64,000 bases of DNA from Brevibacillus brevis. Its GTDB lineage: Bacteria; Bacillota; Bacilli; Brevibacillales; Brevibacillaceae. The stretch lies in NCBI RefSeq assembly GCF_022026395.1, contig NZ_CP041767.1, positions 1,127,501 through 1,191,500 of the forward strand, given 5' to 3'. Position 1 is the stretch's first letter, and every line of letters begins with the position of its first letter. The notes under the pieces were generated by a model. That model was not told the origin of the DNA, made no database searches, and saw only the letters and a list, made by a program, of their open reading frames with translations. Shown here in pieces: positions 1 to 8,336 of the stretch. Position numbers and translations under genes: made by a program.

Positions 1-97
1 GGTAAGACCCCTCATAGACGATGAGGTTGATAGGTTCGGTGTGGAAGCGCGGTAACGCGTGGAGCTAACGAATACTAATCGGTCGAGGACTTATCCA
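1..97 (+). rRNA. 23S ribosomal RNA, 3' end (partial)
   Basis: The first ~97 bases match the conserved 3' terminus of bacterial 23S rRNA, including the segment reading ctaatcggtcgaggacttat. The 5' part lies outside the window. The exact mature end is approximate. A tRNA starts only ~55 bases later, and no 5S rRNA follows. Confidence 0.93.
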
Positions 98-151
98 CAC
101 ACTCTTAGCAATCATGCGTATTCAGTTTTGAAGGAATAAATCCTTCAACGT

Positions 152-227
152 TCCTCGGTAGCTCAGTTGGTAGAGCAATCGGCTGTTAACCGATCGGTCG
201 GCGGTTCGAGTCCGTCCCGAGGAGCCA
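152..227 (+). tRNA. tRNA-Asn (GTT)
   Basis: Full cloverleaf with a 7-bp acceptor stem (tcctcgg/ccgagga), anticodon GTT in the loop, TTCGAGT T-loop and encoded CCA. First tRNA after the 23S gene. Confidence 0.97.
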
Positions 228-230
228 TAT

Positions 231-323
231 GGATGGATGTCCGAGCGGCCGAAGGAGCACGATTGGAAATCGTGTAGGCGGTGTCGAACCGTCTCGTGGG
301 TTCAAATCCCACTCCATCCGCCA
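231..323 (+). tRNA. tRNA-Ser (GGA)
   Basis: Class II tRNA of 93 nt with a long variable arm, acceptor ggatgga/tccatcc, anticodon GGA and encoded CCA. It starts three bases after tRNA-Asn. Confidence 0.97.
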
Positions 324-327
324 TCTT

Positions 328-401
328 GGCCCGTTGGTGAAGCGGTTTAACACAGCAGCCTTTCACGCTGTCATACAGGGGTTCGAATCCCCTACGGGTC
401 A
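328..401 (+). tRNA. tRNA-Glu (TTC)
   Basis: Acceptor ggcccgt pairs with acgggtc (one G-U), anticodon TTC, discriminator A. The genome reads ACCT here, so CCA is not fully encoded and must be added after transcription. Confidence 0.95.
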
Positions 402-435
402 CCTAGAAAAATCCCTACATACTTGTAGGTGATTT

Positions 436-511
436 GGAGGCTTAGCTCAGCTGGGAGAGCATCTGCCTTACAAGCAGAGGGTCGGCGGTTCGATCCCGTC
501 AGCCTCCACCA
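436..511 (+). tRNA. tRNA-Val (TAC)
   Basis: Acceptor ggaggct/agcctcc, anticodon TAC, normal D and T loops, encoded CCA. Confidence 0.97.
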
Positions 512-589
512 CTAATATCAAAGGGCAAGGAAGGTCAGCTAAAAGTGCCATGTCCTGTGGTAACACTGACACTCAGTCGTCCTGACTAT

Positions 590-666
<77 letters not shown>

Positions 667-742
667 AATTTTCTACTTGCTCACGTCGAGTAATTTTCTT
701 GATCAAGTAGGATCGGAGTACCCAGTGGGTGCAACCAAATAT

Positions 743-819
743 GGAGCTGTGGTGAAGTTGGAGTTCACGCCGGTCTGTCACACCGGAGGTCGCGGGTTCG
801 AGTCCCGTCAGCTCCGCCA
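743..819 (+). tRNA. tRNA-Asp (GTC)
   Basis: Acceptor ggagctg/cagctcc, anticodon GTC, encoded CCA. Confidence 0.97.
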
Positions 820-860
820 TTTCTAATCAAATGAAATTGGCGCGTAAAGCATGGATATAA

Positions 861-933
<73 letters not shown>

Positions 934-940
934 CCTTTAT

Positions 941-1014
941 AGGGGCATAGTTTAACGGTAGAACGAAGGTCTCCAAAACCTTTGGTGTGGGTTCGATTCC
1001 TACTGCCCCTGCCA
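941..1014 (+). tRNA. tRNA-Trp (CCA)
   Basis: Acceptor aggggca/tgcccct, anticodon CCA, encoded 3' CCA. Seven bases after tRNA-Phe. Confidence 0.97.
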
Positions 1015-1040
1015 TTTTTCAAGAAAATAGTAGTAATCAT

Positions 1041-1117
1041 GGCGGTCGTGGCGAAGGGGTTAACGCACCGGATTGTGGCTCCGGCACTCGTGGGTTCAAG
1101 TCCCATCGATCGCCCCA
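1041..1117 (+). tRNA. tRNA-His (GTG)
   Basis: Anticodon GTG. The extra 5' G (G-1, position 1041) faces C1114, the histidine identity pair. CCA is encoded. Confidence 0.96.
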
Positions 1118-1143
1118 TAAATTCATAGTTGGGGATTACTTAT

Positions 1144-1218
1144 TGGGGTATAGCCAAGCGGTAAGGCAACGGACTTTGACTCCGTCATTCCTAGGTTCAA
1201 ATCCTAGTACCCCAGCCA
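1144..1218 (+). tRNA. tRNA-Gln (TTG)
   Basis: Acceptor tggggta/tacccca, anticodon TTG, encoded CCA. Confidence 0.97.
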
Positions 1219-1225
1219 TTAAAAT

Positions 1226-1301
1226 GCGGACGTAGCTCAATTGGTAGAGCGTCGCCTTGCCAAGGCGAAGGTCGAGGGTTCGAGACCCTTCGTCCGCTCC
1301 A
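1226..1301 (+). tRNA. tRNA-Gly (GCC)
   Basis: Acceptor gcggacg/cgtccgc, anticodon GCC, encoded CCA. Confidence 0.97.
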
Positions 1302-1329
1302 TTTCTCAAATTGTTTTACCTTATATCAT

Positions 1330-1403
1330 GGAGGCATAGCCAAGTGGTAAGGCACGGGTCTGCAAAACCCTCACCCCCGGTTCAAATCCGGGTGCCTCCT
1401 CCA
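1330..1403 (+). tRNA. tRNA-Cys (GCA)
   Basis: Acceptor ggaggca/tgcctcc, anticodon GCA, encoded CCA. Confidence 0.97.
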
Positions 1404-1411
1404 AAATATTT

Positions 1412-1493
1412 GCCGGTGTGGCGGAATGGCAGACGCGCGCGACTCAAAATCGTGAGGGAAACCGTGGGGGTTCAAGTCCCTTCACCGGCACCA
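1412..1493 (+). tRNA. tRNA-Leu (CAA)
   Basis: Class II tRNA with a long variable arm, acceptor gccggtg/caccggc, anticodon CAA (reads UUG), encoded CCA. Last tRNA of the cluster. Confidence 0.96.
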
Positions 1494-1507
1494 TACATTT
1501 ACAAGCT

Positions 1508-1548
1508 AACCCTGAATGTCAAGATTTCTTGATGATTGGGGTTTTTTT
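1508..1548 (+). terminator. terminator of the rRNA/tRNA operon
   Basis: A two-part hairpin (aaccc with ggggtt, and tcaag with cttga) is followed by seven T. It lies 15 bases after the last tRNA. Confidence 0.8.
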
Positions 1549-1619
1549 CTGCTTTGATATGAGCATAGTTTAGAGGGGAAATAGACAACTTGTGTAAGTA
1601 ACAGGTCGAGGTGGTTGAG

Positions 1620-2951
1620 GTGTTTTATAAGCTACAAGACAAGCCGCCAATGGGGATTACGACGTTATCCGTATTACAATGGATGATCGTAACTGTTTCC
1701 AGCAGTGTGGCGGTACCATTAATGATTGGAGATATGTACGGCTTGCAGGCTGATGAAATTGGAAAGCTGATGCAGCAGACCATGTTTTACATCGGACTCG
1801 CGTCACTACTGCAAGTATGGATTGGACACCGCTATCCGATGATTGAAGGTCCGGCTGGACTATGGTGGGGGATCTTTATCATTTTGGCTCAGCTCGGAAC
1901 GAGCATGGGTCTTCATCCACAAGAAATTGGTCAATCCTTTCAAGTAGGTATGATATTAGCTGGTCTACTCTTTTTCATTTTTGGCTTATTAGGCTGGATT
2001 GGCAAATTACAGAAGTGGTTTACGCCGTTGGTTTCAGGTACGTATATGATTTTGCTTGCTGTTTCTTTGTGTAGTAACATTCTCACGGGCATGCTTGGTA
2101 TTGGTTTTCAGCATTCAAAAGAGGTACAGCCGGGAGTAGCACTTGTGTCCATAGGGATTGTAGCCCTTGTTGTCTTCATTATGCGGACGAAGCGATTCTC
2201 CAGTTTTGCCGTTTTGTTTGGCATGGTTGGAGGCTGGATCGTGTACGCGCTTCTTGGATGGACAGAACCAGTTCGACCTACTGAACAATTGCTTTCATGG
2301 CCTTCTATTTTCTTTTGGGGACCTCCACGTTGGGATTGGGGCGTTGTATTAACGAGTATGCTGACAGGATTCGTTCTGTTGACAAACCTCATGACGAGTT
2401 TGTCGGTCATGGGAAAAGCGACAGATACAGTGCCTACTGAAAAGCAGTACAATCGCGGTGGTATTTTTACAGGGGTATCCCATTTTCTGTCAGGCTTGAG
2501 CGGTGTGGTAGGTATGATTCCACTTTCCTTGGCCGCAGCGGTTATTCAAACCACAAAAATGGCTTCGCGCCTGCCATTTGTGATAGCAATGCTAGGGATG
2601 ATGCTGATTGGGCTGATTCCCACTGTTGCCCATTTTTTGGCGGCTTTGCCTACTCCAGTGGCATATGCGGCGATGTTCATTTCCTATACGCAACTGCTGG
2701 GCTTCGGGTTGAAGGATTACGTGAATGTGAAGATGGACGAACGTACGATTATTATTGGGGGTAGCTCGCTATTGGTTGGGATCGGAGTTATGTTCGTACC
2801 GGCTGTAGCTTGGCAGAAACTTCCTGCATTAGCAAGCTTCTTATTCGGCAATGGCTTATTGCTCGGAGTTATTGTGTGTCTGGTCCTGGAACATATCGTT
2901 TTTAGAAAAAAGGAAGAAGATAGCGTAAAAAAAGACGGCCAGGCTGCATGA
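1620..2951 (+). CDS. NCS2-family purine/pyrimidine (uracil/xanthine) permease
   Basis: Integral membrane nucleobase transporter, 443 aa, with about 12 hydrophobic segments and a Lys/Glu-rich cytoplasmic tail. The segment around residues 75-100 (MIEGPAGLWWG) and the central Gly-rich helices fit the NCS2 nucleobase-cation symporter family; the exact substrate cannot be read. I prefer the GTG at 1620 because GAGG lies 8 bases upstream. An in-frame GTG at 1611 has almost no ribosome site. No purine riboswitch was seen upstream. The gene stands alone and ends in a bidirectional terminator. Confidence 0.85.
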   Translation: MFYKLQDKPPMGITTLSVLQWMIVTVSSSVAVPLMIGDMYGLQADEIGKLMQQTMFYIGLASLLQVWIGHRYPMIEGPAGLWWGIFIILAQLGTSMGLHPQEIGQSFQVGMILAGLLFFIFGLLGWIGKLQKWFTPLVSGTYMILLAVSLCSNILTGMLGIGFQHSKEVQPGVALVSIGIVALVVFIMRTKRFSSFAVLFGMVGGWIVYALLGWTEPVRPTEQLLSWPSIFFWGPPRWDWGVVLTSMLTGFVLLTNLMTSLSVMGKATDTVPTEKQYNRGGIFTGVSHFLSGLSGVVGMIPLSLAAAVIQTTKMASRLPFVIAMLGMMLIGLIPTVAHFLAALPTPVAYAAMFISYTQLLGFGLKDYVNVKMDERTIIIGGSSLLVGIGVMFVPAVAWQKLPALASFLFGNGLLLGVIVCLVLEHIVFRKKEEDSVKKDGQAA

Positions 2952-2967
2952 CGGGCCGTCTTTTTTT
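2934..2967. terminator. bidirectional terminator between convergent genes
   Basis: gacggcc pairs with ggccgtc. An A-run precedes and a T-run follows the stem, so it can serve both the permease gene and the B3/4 gene that converge here. Confidence 0.85.
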
Positions 2968-2968
2968 C

Positions 2969-3640
2969 TTAGGCAGTAACAATAGAGGAGTGAGTCAGCT
3001 CGCCGCCGTTGATTTCCGTAAACATGCGACCAACTGAACCTACAATTTCTTCTTTTTTAGATTGTTCCATTTTTTCATGGAAAAAGATGACTTGGAGGAG
3101 CGTGCTGCTTTGTTCCGTTACACATGAGCGCTTGGAGTCGACAATGGGACTCCCAAATGCGCCGTTACCATCAGCGAGCAGCAATTTCCCTTCCATGTTG
3201 ACTTCTCGTCCATTTAATCCTTCATAGACATCATCGGCGTGGCCAAGACGACAAGTGATATCACCCGTTAGATGATTAACGTCATAAATCCCAAAAGGAA
3301 GTGCGTGCAAAACAGAGAAAAAATTATTAACATCAACAGCGCTATTAATCCAGAAAAAAGGATTTCCCTGCAGCAGTCGACGCAGCAATGCTTCGGAGGA
3401 AGGGCGGTACCTAGACGGATCAATGCCAACTTGCTTAAAGCAAGCTCTCCACTCGCGGACGCCTTCGATTTCTGTCAGCTTTGCGGTGTCATGATCGAGC
3501 CGCAAGCTCTCCACATAATAATTGATACGTCCCTGCAGCATTTTGGGGGAGTCACTGACGGAAGCATTGCTGTATTGTAAAATGCCGAGAGAAAATTGCG
3601 GCAAACGCTCGGACACGGAAGAATCTAGCTGAACTTTCAT
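2969..3640 (-). CDS. B3/4 (phenylalanyl-tRNA synthetase beta-like) domain protein
   Basis: 223-aa soluble protein that resembles stand-alone B3/4 domains of PheRS beta, a fold thought to bind tRNA or to edit misacylated tRNA. Family-like segments are the central GIDPSRYRPSSEALLRR and the later FPFGIYD-type and LGHADD regions. The ATG at 3640 has AAGGAG upstream; longer forms start inside the divergent rnhA promoter region and lack a site. Editing activity is not shown by the sequence. It is transcribed away from rnhA. Confidence 0.75.
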   Translation of the reverse strand: MKVQLDSSVSERLPQFSLGILQYSNASVSDSPKMLQGRINYYVESLRLDHDTAKLTEIEGVREWRACFKQVGIDPSRYRPSSEALLRRLLQGNPFFWINSAVDVNNFFSVLHALPFGIYDVNHLTGDITCRLGHADDVYEGLNGREVNMEGKLLLADGNGAFGSPIVDSKRSCVTEQSSTLLQVIFFHEKMEQSKKEEIVGSVGRMFTEINGGELTHSSIVTA

Positions 3641-3749
3641 CAATAGACACTCCTTATTAATTCTATTTTTGGTAGTATAACAAAAAAATTTTGTGGAAGC
3701 GACTAAGCTTCGATACAATAGAAGAGAACAGAGGAGGGAACCCCTGACG

Positions 3750-4190
3750 ATGACAATGCGTGAGGTTGATATTTATACAGACGGAGCATGTTCCGGCAAT
3801 CCAGGACCAGGTGGTTGGGGAGCTGTACTGATGTATGGCCAACACATCAAGGAAATGTCCGGTGCCGAACCACATACAACGAATAACAGAATGGAGCTGT
3901 TGGCGGCCATCAAGGCGCTCTCTACATTGAAGGAGCCTTGTAAGGTGACGCTGTACAGTGATAGTGCATACTTGGTCAACTGTTTCAAGCAAGGCTGGTA
4001 TAAAGGCTGGCTGAAAAACGGCTGGAAAAACAGCAAAGGCCAGCAGGTGGAAAATCAGGACTTATGGAAAGAACTGTTGCAATTGATGGACACCCACAAG
4101 GTAGAGTATGTAAAAGTCAAAGGACACGCCGACAACAAATGGAACAACCGCTGCGACGAATTGGCGACAGGAGCGATTAGACAACTGTGA
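3750..4190 (+). CDS. rnhA: ribonuclease HI
   Basis: 146 aa, normal RNase HI length. It cleaves the RNA strand of RNA-DNA hybrids. The DEDD metal-binding residues are all visible: Asp in IYTDGACSGNPGPGGWG near the N-terminus, Glu in NNRMELLAA, Asp in YSDSAYLV, and Asp in KGHADNKWNNRCDELA. The ATG at 3750 follows gaggaggga by about 10 bases; a longer frame from 3693 lacks this. The stop overlaps the GTG of queG by four bases, so the two are translationally coupled. Confidence 0.97.
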   Translation: MTMREVDIYTDGACSGNPGPGGWGAVLMYGQHIKEMSGAEPHTTNNRMELLAAIKALSTLKEPCKVTLYSDSAYLVNCFKQGWYKGWLKNGWKNSKGQQVENQDLWKELLQLMDTHKVEYVKVKGHADNKWNNRCDELATGAIRQL

Positions 4191-5338
4191 ACGACTTGCT
4201 GTACTGGGAGCAGACAAAGCAGTCCATCATTGACTATGCCAAGGAAATCGGAATCGATAAGATCGGGTTTGCCAGTGCCGATCCATTCACGACCTTAAAG
4301 GAACGACTACTTGTACATCGGGAAAAGGGCTACGAATCTGGATTTGAAGAGCCAGATTTAGAAAAGAGGACGAACCCGGAACTGTTGTTGGACGGGGCAC
4401 GCTCGCTGATTTCGATAGCATTGGCTTATCCATCCAAGCTCAAAAATCCACCAAAGTCAGAGCCTGGTGCGTATCGGGGAATCTTATGCCGTGCAGCATG
4501 GGGAACCGATTATCATCACGTTCTGCGCGACAAGCTGGACAAGCTGACGCGATTCATTATGGAGCTCGAGCCAGGGGCTCGGATCGAATCCATGGTAGAC
4601 ACGGGAGCATTGTCCGATCGTGCGGTAGCGGAGCGGGCCGGGATTGGGTTTGTAGGTAAAAACTGCGCCATCATAACGCCGGAGTTCGGATCATGGGTGT
4701 ACTTGGGGGAGCTGGTAACGAATCTTCCGTTGCCAAGCGACCAACCAATCGAAGAAGGCTGTGGCGACTGCAATATATGTGTAGACGCTTGTCCGACCGG
4801 AGCCTTGATTCAGGGGGGGCAGCTTGACGCACAGCGATGTGTAGCTTATTTGACACAGGTGAAAGACTTTATTCCAGATGAATTCCGCGGAAAAATCGGG
4901 AATCGGCTGTACGGTTGCGACACTTGTCAGACGGTATGTCCTAAGAATCGGCGCATTGACAACGACCATCATGCTGAATTTCAGCCTGATCCGGAGATTG
5001 CCAAGCCTTTGTTGATTCCTCTGCTTCAGATGAGCAATAAGGAGTTCAAGGAGAAGTTTGGGCTATCCTCTTCATCTTGGAGAGGCAAAAAACCAATTCA
5101 ACGTAATGCAATACTAGCGCTTGCACATTTCAAGGATCGGACAGCTATTCCTCATTTGGAGCGTCTATTGTTCGAAGACCCTCGTCCAGTCATCCGGGGA
5201 ACTGCTGCATGGGCGCTTGGAAAAATCGGGGGAGAGCAGGCACAAGAAGCACTCATTACCGCAAAAGCAAAAGAGGCGTCACCAGAAGTGGTGGAAGAGA
5301 TAGAAAAAGGCATAAGCATGCTTCGTGCACAGGGTTAG
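4187..5338 (+). CDS. queG: epoxyqueuosine reductase QueG
   Basis: 383 aa. It catalyses the last step of queuosine synthesis in tRNA (epoxyqueuosine to queuosine), a cobalamin and iron-sulfur enzyme. Two 4Fe-4S clusters are bound by CGDCNICVDACPTGA and CDTCQTVCPKN. The N-terminal cobalamin-binding part includes the VDTGALSDRAVAERAG segment. A C-terminal HEAT-like region (about residues 300-380, RNAILALAHF, RGTAAWALGKIG) matches the long Bacillales form. It starts with GTG overlapping the rnhA stop. Confidence 0.96.
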   Translation: MNDLLYWEQTKQSIIDYAKEIGIDKIGFASADPFTTLKERLLVHREKGYESGFEEPDLEKRTNPELLLDGARSLISIALAYPSKLKNPPKSEPGAYRGILCRAAWGTDYHHVLRDKLDKLTRFIMELEPGARIESMVDTGALSDRAVAERAGIGFVGKNCAIITPEFGSWVYLGELVTNLPLPSDQPIEEGCGDCNICVDACPTGALIQGGQLDAQRCVAYLTQVKDFIPDEFRGKIGNRLYGCDTCQTVCPKNRRIDNDHHAEFQPDPEIAKPLLIPLLQMSNKEFKEKFGLSSSSWRGKKPIQRNAILALAHFKDRTAIPHLERLLFEDPRPVIRGTAAWALGKIGGEQAQEALITAKAKEASPEVVEEIEKGISMLRAQG

Positions 5339-5364
5339 TTTGAACAAGAGAGGGAGGACGTTAA

Positions 5365-5898
5365 ATGGCAAAGGAATTAGGCTATACCATGATGGATTCA
5401 CCGATTGGACCATTGCTCTTGGCTTCAACAGAAGAAGGGCTGTGCTACATTCAGTTTGCCAATGAACAAGACGGATTGGCGCCGCTTGTGCGCTGGTGCA
5501 AAAAAACGTTCTTAGGGACTACCCCAACGCGTAACGATTCGATCAATGAGTCTGCAAAAATTCAGCTAGAAGAGTATTTTGCAGGCAAGCGCAAGTCGTT
5601 TGATGTTCCAACCGTATTGTACGGAACTCCCTTTCAAAAGGCTGTATGGAATGAGCTATCGAACATTCCCTATGGAGAAACTCGTTCTTACAAAGATATT
5701 GCCTTGGCAATTGGAGCGGCGAAAGCTGTTCGGGCCATTGGCGGTGCGAACAATCGCAATCCGATTCCTGTCATTATACCGTGCCATCGTGTCATTGGCT
5801 CGAATGGTGCCTTGGTCGGGTACGGCGGTGGCTTATCCATTAAAGAATATTTGCTGTCACTAGAAGAAGGACCACTTTTTGCTCACGCTTCTTCCTAA
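5365..5898 (+). CDS. ogt: methylated-DNA-protein-cysteine methyltransferase
   Basis: 177 aa. It removes O6-alkyl groups from guanine to its own cysteine. The acceptor site IPCHRVIGSNG is intact, preceded by the DNA-binding helix RAIGGANNRNP. The N-terminal part looks like the Ogt/AdaB fold. Start has gggagg 12 bases upstream. It lies 26 bases after queG and probably shares its transcript. Confidence 0.95.
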   Translation: MAKELGYTMMDSPIGPLLLASTEEGLCYIQFANEQDGLAPLVRWCKKTFLGTTPTRNDSINESAKIQLEEYFAGKRKSFDVPTVLYGTPFQKAVWNELSNIPYGETRSYKDIALAIGAAKAVRAIGGANNRNPIPVIIPCHRVIGSNGALVGYGGGLSIKEYLLSLEEGPLFAHASS

Positions 5899-5899
5899 T

Positions 5900-5934
5900 A
5901 AGCTGTCTGCTTGCTCGGACAGCTTTTCTTTTTC
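5900..5934 (+). terminator. terminator after ogt
   Basis: aagctgtc pairs with gacagctt around a 10-base loop, followed by a T-rich tail (ttcttttt). Confidence 0.8.
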
Positions 5935-6025
5935 TTCTGAATGCTCCACGAGCGACATATTCTTCATTGAGATGAACAGTTCATGGGCTTTGTCGCAGTC
6001 TGGAGGCGGAAAGGAGGAGGGGAAA

Positions 6026-6994
6026 GTGGAGTGGCGTGAATTTCTTCAGCAATACTTTCAAGCAGTTCACCAGTCATCTATGGACGGAAAGTATGAGCGG
6101 CTGCTGTGTTTTTATTGCGCAGGAGAGGCAGGTGTGCAGGAAGAATGGGATCGACTGAAACGGGAGAAGCGGAGAGCTGAGGAGCGGGGAGCCAAATTAT
6201 TGGCTGTCCAGGGACAAGTAATGCCCTTGTGTTGGATAGATACCGATGCCACCATGGAAATAACGGTTCAATGGCAAGAAAATAAAACGCTGGGGATCAA
6301 GCAAACCAAGTATACAGAGGTAAGCAAAAGGCTGTTCCAGCTCCAGTTGCTCAAAACGAATGAAAAGTGGTCGATCATCGGGGCAAGGGAGTCGAACGGT
6401 GATCAAAAATTGGTGGTCGAAGAAGAGGAGGAGCCTGTCATCGTTGTGTCAGGCGTCGAGGATGCCATTGACCAACTTATGCTGGTTGTGCATGGAGCGG
6501 GAGGCTACAAAGCTGCAAATGCAGTCGCGTATGCGGAACGTTACTGGAATACGACCAATCCGATATATCCTCGTTTTACGGATGACTGCACGAATTTTAT
6601 CTCGCAATGTTTACATGCTGGCGGAATCCCTATGCTGATGTCGAAAGAGATGGGCAAGGGCTGGTGGATTCGCACGGGAAAAGGCGCCTCTTGGAGCTAT
6701 AGCTGGACGGTGGCCCATAGCTTGTATTTACTCTTGAAATCGGGTGGACCACCTATGCGGGCGGTTACGAAAAGCTCCGCGGCGGAATTGGTACCAGGTG
6801 ATATCATTTGTTATGATTTTAACGGGGATGGGCGTTTTCAGCACAATACGATTGTGGTCGCAAAAGACGCGAATCAAATGCCGCTAGTGAATGCCCATAC
6901 GACAGATAGCAGCATGCGTTATTGGGCATATGAGGATTCCACAGCCTATACGCCCAAAATGCGCTATGCCTTCTTTCATATAAGAGGAGTCTAA
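6026..6994 (+). CDS. amidase-domain protein (putative amidase_6 family)
   Basis: 322 aa, no clear signal peptide from this start. The N-terminal ~130 residues are charged; the C-terminal half (from about residue 160) is an amidase_6-like papain/NlpC-type fold with DCTNFISQCLHAGG (likely catalytic Cys), HNTIVV (His) and NAHT. Substrate is unknown; relatives are suspected cell-wall or peptide amidases. I chose GTG 6026 because GGAGGAGG lies just upstream, while an in-frame start at 5879 lies inside ogt and its terminator. Its stop abuts the stop of the convergent next gene with no space. Confidence 0.75.
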   Translation: MEWREFLQQYFQAVHQSSMDGKYERLLCFYCAGEAGVQEEWDRLKREKRRAEERGAKLLAVQGQVMPLCWIDTDATMEITVQWQENKTLGIKQTKYTEVSKRLFQLQLLKTNEKWSIIGARESNGDQKLVVEEEEEPVIVVSGVEDAIDQLMLVVHGAGGYKAANAVAYAERYWNTTNPIYPRFTDDCTNFISQCLHAGGIPMLMSKEMGKGWWIRTGKGASWSYSWTVAHSLYLLLKSGGPPMRAVTKSSAAELVPGDIICYDFNGDGRFQHNTIVVAKDANQMPLVNAHTTDSSMRYWAYEDSTAYTPKMRYAFFHIRGV

Positions 6995-7702
6995 TTACCG
7001 CTTGCGATAAAGAGCTCTTCGCATAAAAGAGATGCTGCGAATCACCCAAATCATTGCTGCGAAAACGAGCATGTCTGAAAAGGTATGCGGTTCTCCTTTG
7101 ATGGATTGGGTGTAAATCAAGCCATGGAACAAGACGATGACAAAAAGCCATGGATTGGCGAGATGAAGCCTTTTCCAACTGGAGCCACCCAGCCATTTTT
7201 CTGCGCGTGCAGAAGATGTCAGCAACAGGGCTAGTAGAATGAAAAAGGCAAGCAACCCAAGGTAGTTCGCAACGCCTGTAAGGGTCCAGTTGGGAGATGG
7301 CCACATGGTTGGATCAGAAGAAGCGAAAAAGAACAGACCCAGCCAGCCATCAGCCTTTTCGGAACGGTTTTCTTGAATGATCATTAGGCGAGGCTCATTT
7401 TCAAAAAGGACGAGCACAAGAATGACGTGCAGAAGTCCAGTTAGCCCAGCCCATATCCCGATATCTCGACGGATGGACGAGCTGATAGTCAACCAGCCAG
7501 CAGGGAGCAAGGACTGGAGTGAGCCAATCAATAAGGTGCAGCCAATCAAAATAAATGAGAGATAGCCGAGAAGCATGCTCCATGTTTCTAGGACGGGAAA
7601 CGAAGAAAAATCAACCCACATCCAACTGGCACCTAACAGGATCAAACTCAGGATGCTCACATGTGCGATAAGGCGTCGCCAAAATGAAATGGGTGTCCCC
7701 AT
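6995..7702 (-). CDS. ferric-reductase-like transmembrane protein
   Basis: 235 aa, about six hydrophobic helices. The spacing of histidines in membrane segments (LLHVILVLVLF, LHLANPWLFVIVLFHGLIYT) fits the ferric reductase-like transmembrane haem domain, also found in MsrQ-type subunits. No partner reductase domain or msrP lies nearby, so the electron route is unknown. Start ATG 7702 has AAAGGAG 10 bases upstream. Confidence 0.7.
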   Translation of the reverse strand: MGTPISFWRRLIAHVSILSLILLGASWMWVDFSSFPVLETWSMLLGYLSFILIGCTLLIGSLQSLLPAGWLTISSSIRRDIGIWAGLTGLLHVILVLVLFENEPRLMIIQENRSEKADGWLGLFFFASSDPTMWPSPNWTLTGVANYLGLLAFFILLALLLTSSARAEKWLGGSSWKRLHLANPWLFVIVLFHGLIYTQSIKGEPHTFSDMLVFAAMIWVIRSISFMRRALYRKR

Positions 7703-7763
7703 CTAATCATCACTCCTTTGATAGCTAAAGTTTTCTGATTAGATGCAGCAGGCACTCCATTTG

Positions 7764-7791
7764 TTACAGAAGCTGGGCACGGTGGTATAAT
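7764..7791 (+). promoter_or_regulatory. sigma-A-type promoter for trmL
   Basis: TTACAG, a 16-base spacer ending in TGG (extended -10), then a perfect TATAAT, 50 bases before trmL. Confidence 0.65.
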
Positions 7792-7840
7792 AGGTCGTGT
7801 ACAGGTACCAAGTTCGCAAATTACAAGGAGATTTTCAGAT

Positions 7841-8311
7841 ATGCCGTTACATATTGTTTTGCATGAGCCGCTCATCCCTGCTAATACGGGAAATATCGCC
7901 CGATCATGTGCAGCGACAGGAGCGCATCTGCATTTGATTCACCCACTCGGATTTTCAACGGACGATCGTTACCTGAAGCGGGCTGGTCTCGATTATTGGC
8001 ATGCGGTTAACGTTCACCATCATGAGAGCTTTGAGCACTTTGCTGCGGCTCAAGGAGAAGGTGCGGGCACTTTTTACTTTGTGGAGACCTGGGGGGAAAA
8101 GCTGTATACGGACGTTTCTTTCCGGGATGGCGACTACATTATCTTGGGCAAGGAGACGACGGGTTTACCGGAAGAGCTGACAGAAAAATATCGGGAGCAG
8201 ACTATTCGTATCCCGATGAGTGGTGCGACCCGTTCTGTGAACCTGTCCAATTGTGCAGCTATTGTCTTGTTTGAGGGACTTCGCCAGTTAGGTTTTCCAG
8301 CGTTATCGTAA
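7841..8311 (+). CDS. trmL: tRNA (cytidine/uridine-34-2'-O)-methyltransferase
   Basis: 156-aa SPOUT methyltransferase that methylates the wobble ribose of tRNA-Leu isoacceptors, as in the TrmL family. N-terminal EPLIPANTGNIARSCAATG and the C-terminal knot motifs GKETTGLPEEL and IPMSGATRSVNLSNCAA bind SAM. Length is normal. ATG 7841 has aaggag 10 bases upstream. The HAD gene follows 25 bases later. Confidence 0.94.
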   Translation: MPLHIVLHEPLIPANTGNIARSCAATGAHLHLIHPLGFSTDDRYLKRAGLDYWHAVNVHHHESFEHFAAAQGEGAGTFYFVETWGEKLYTDVSFRDGDYIILGKETTGLPEELTEKYREQTIRIPMSGATRSVNLSNCAAIVLFEGLRQLGFPALS

Positions 8312-8336
8312 GGCATTTGGGAGGGAGAGATCCATT

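Noticed and set aside
5879..6025. N-terminal 49-residue extension of the amidase-domain protein
   Set aside because: It overlaps ogt and its terminator and has no ribosome site; the GTG at 6026 has an excellent one.
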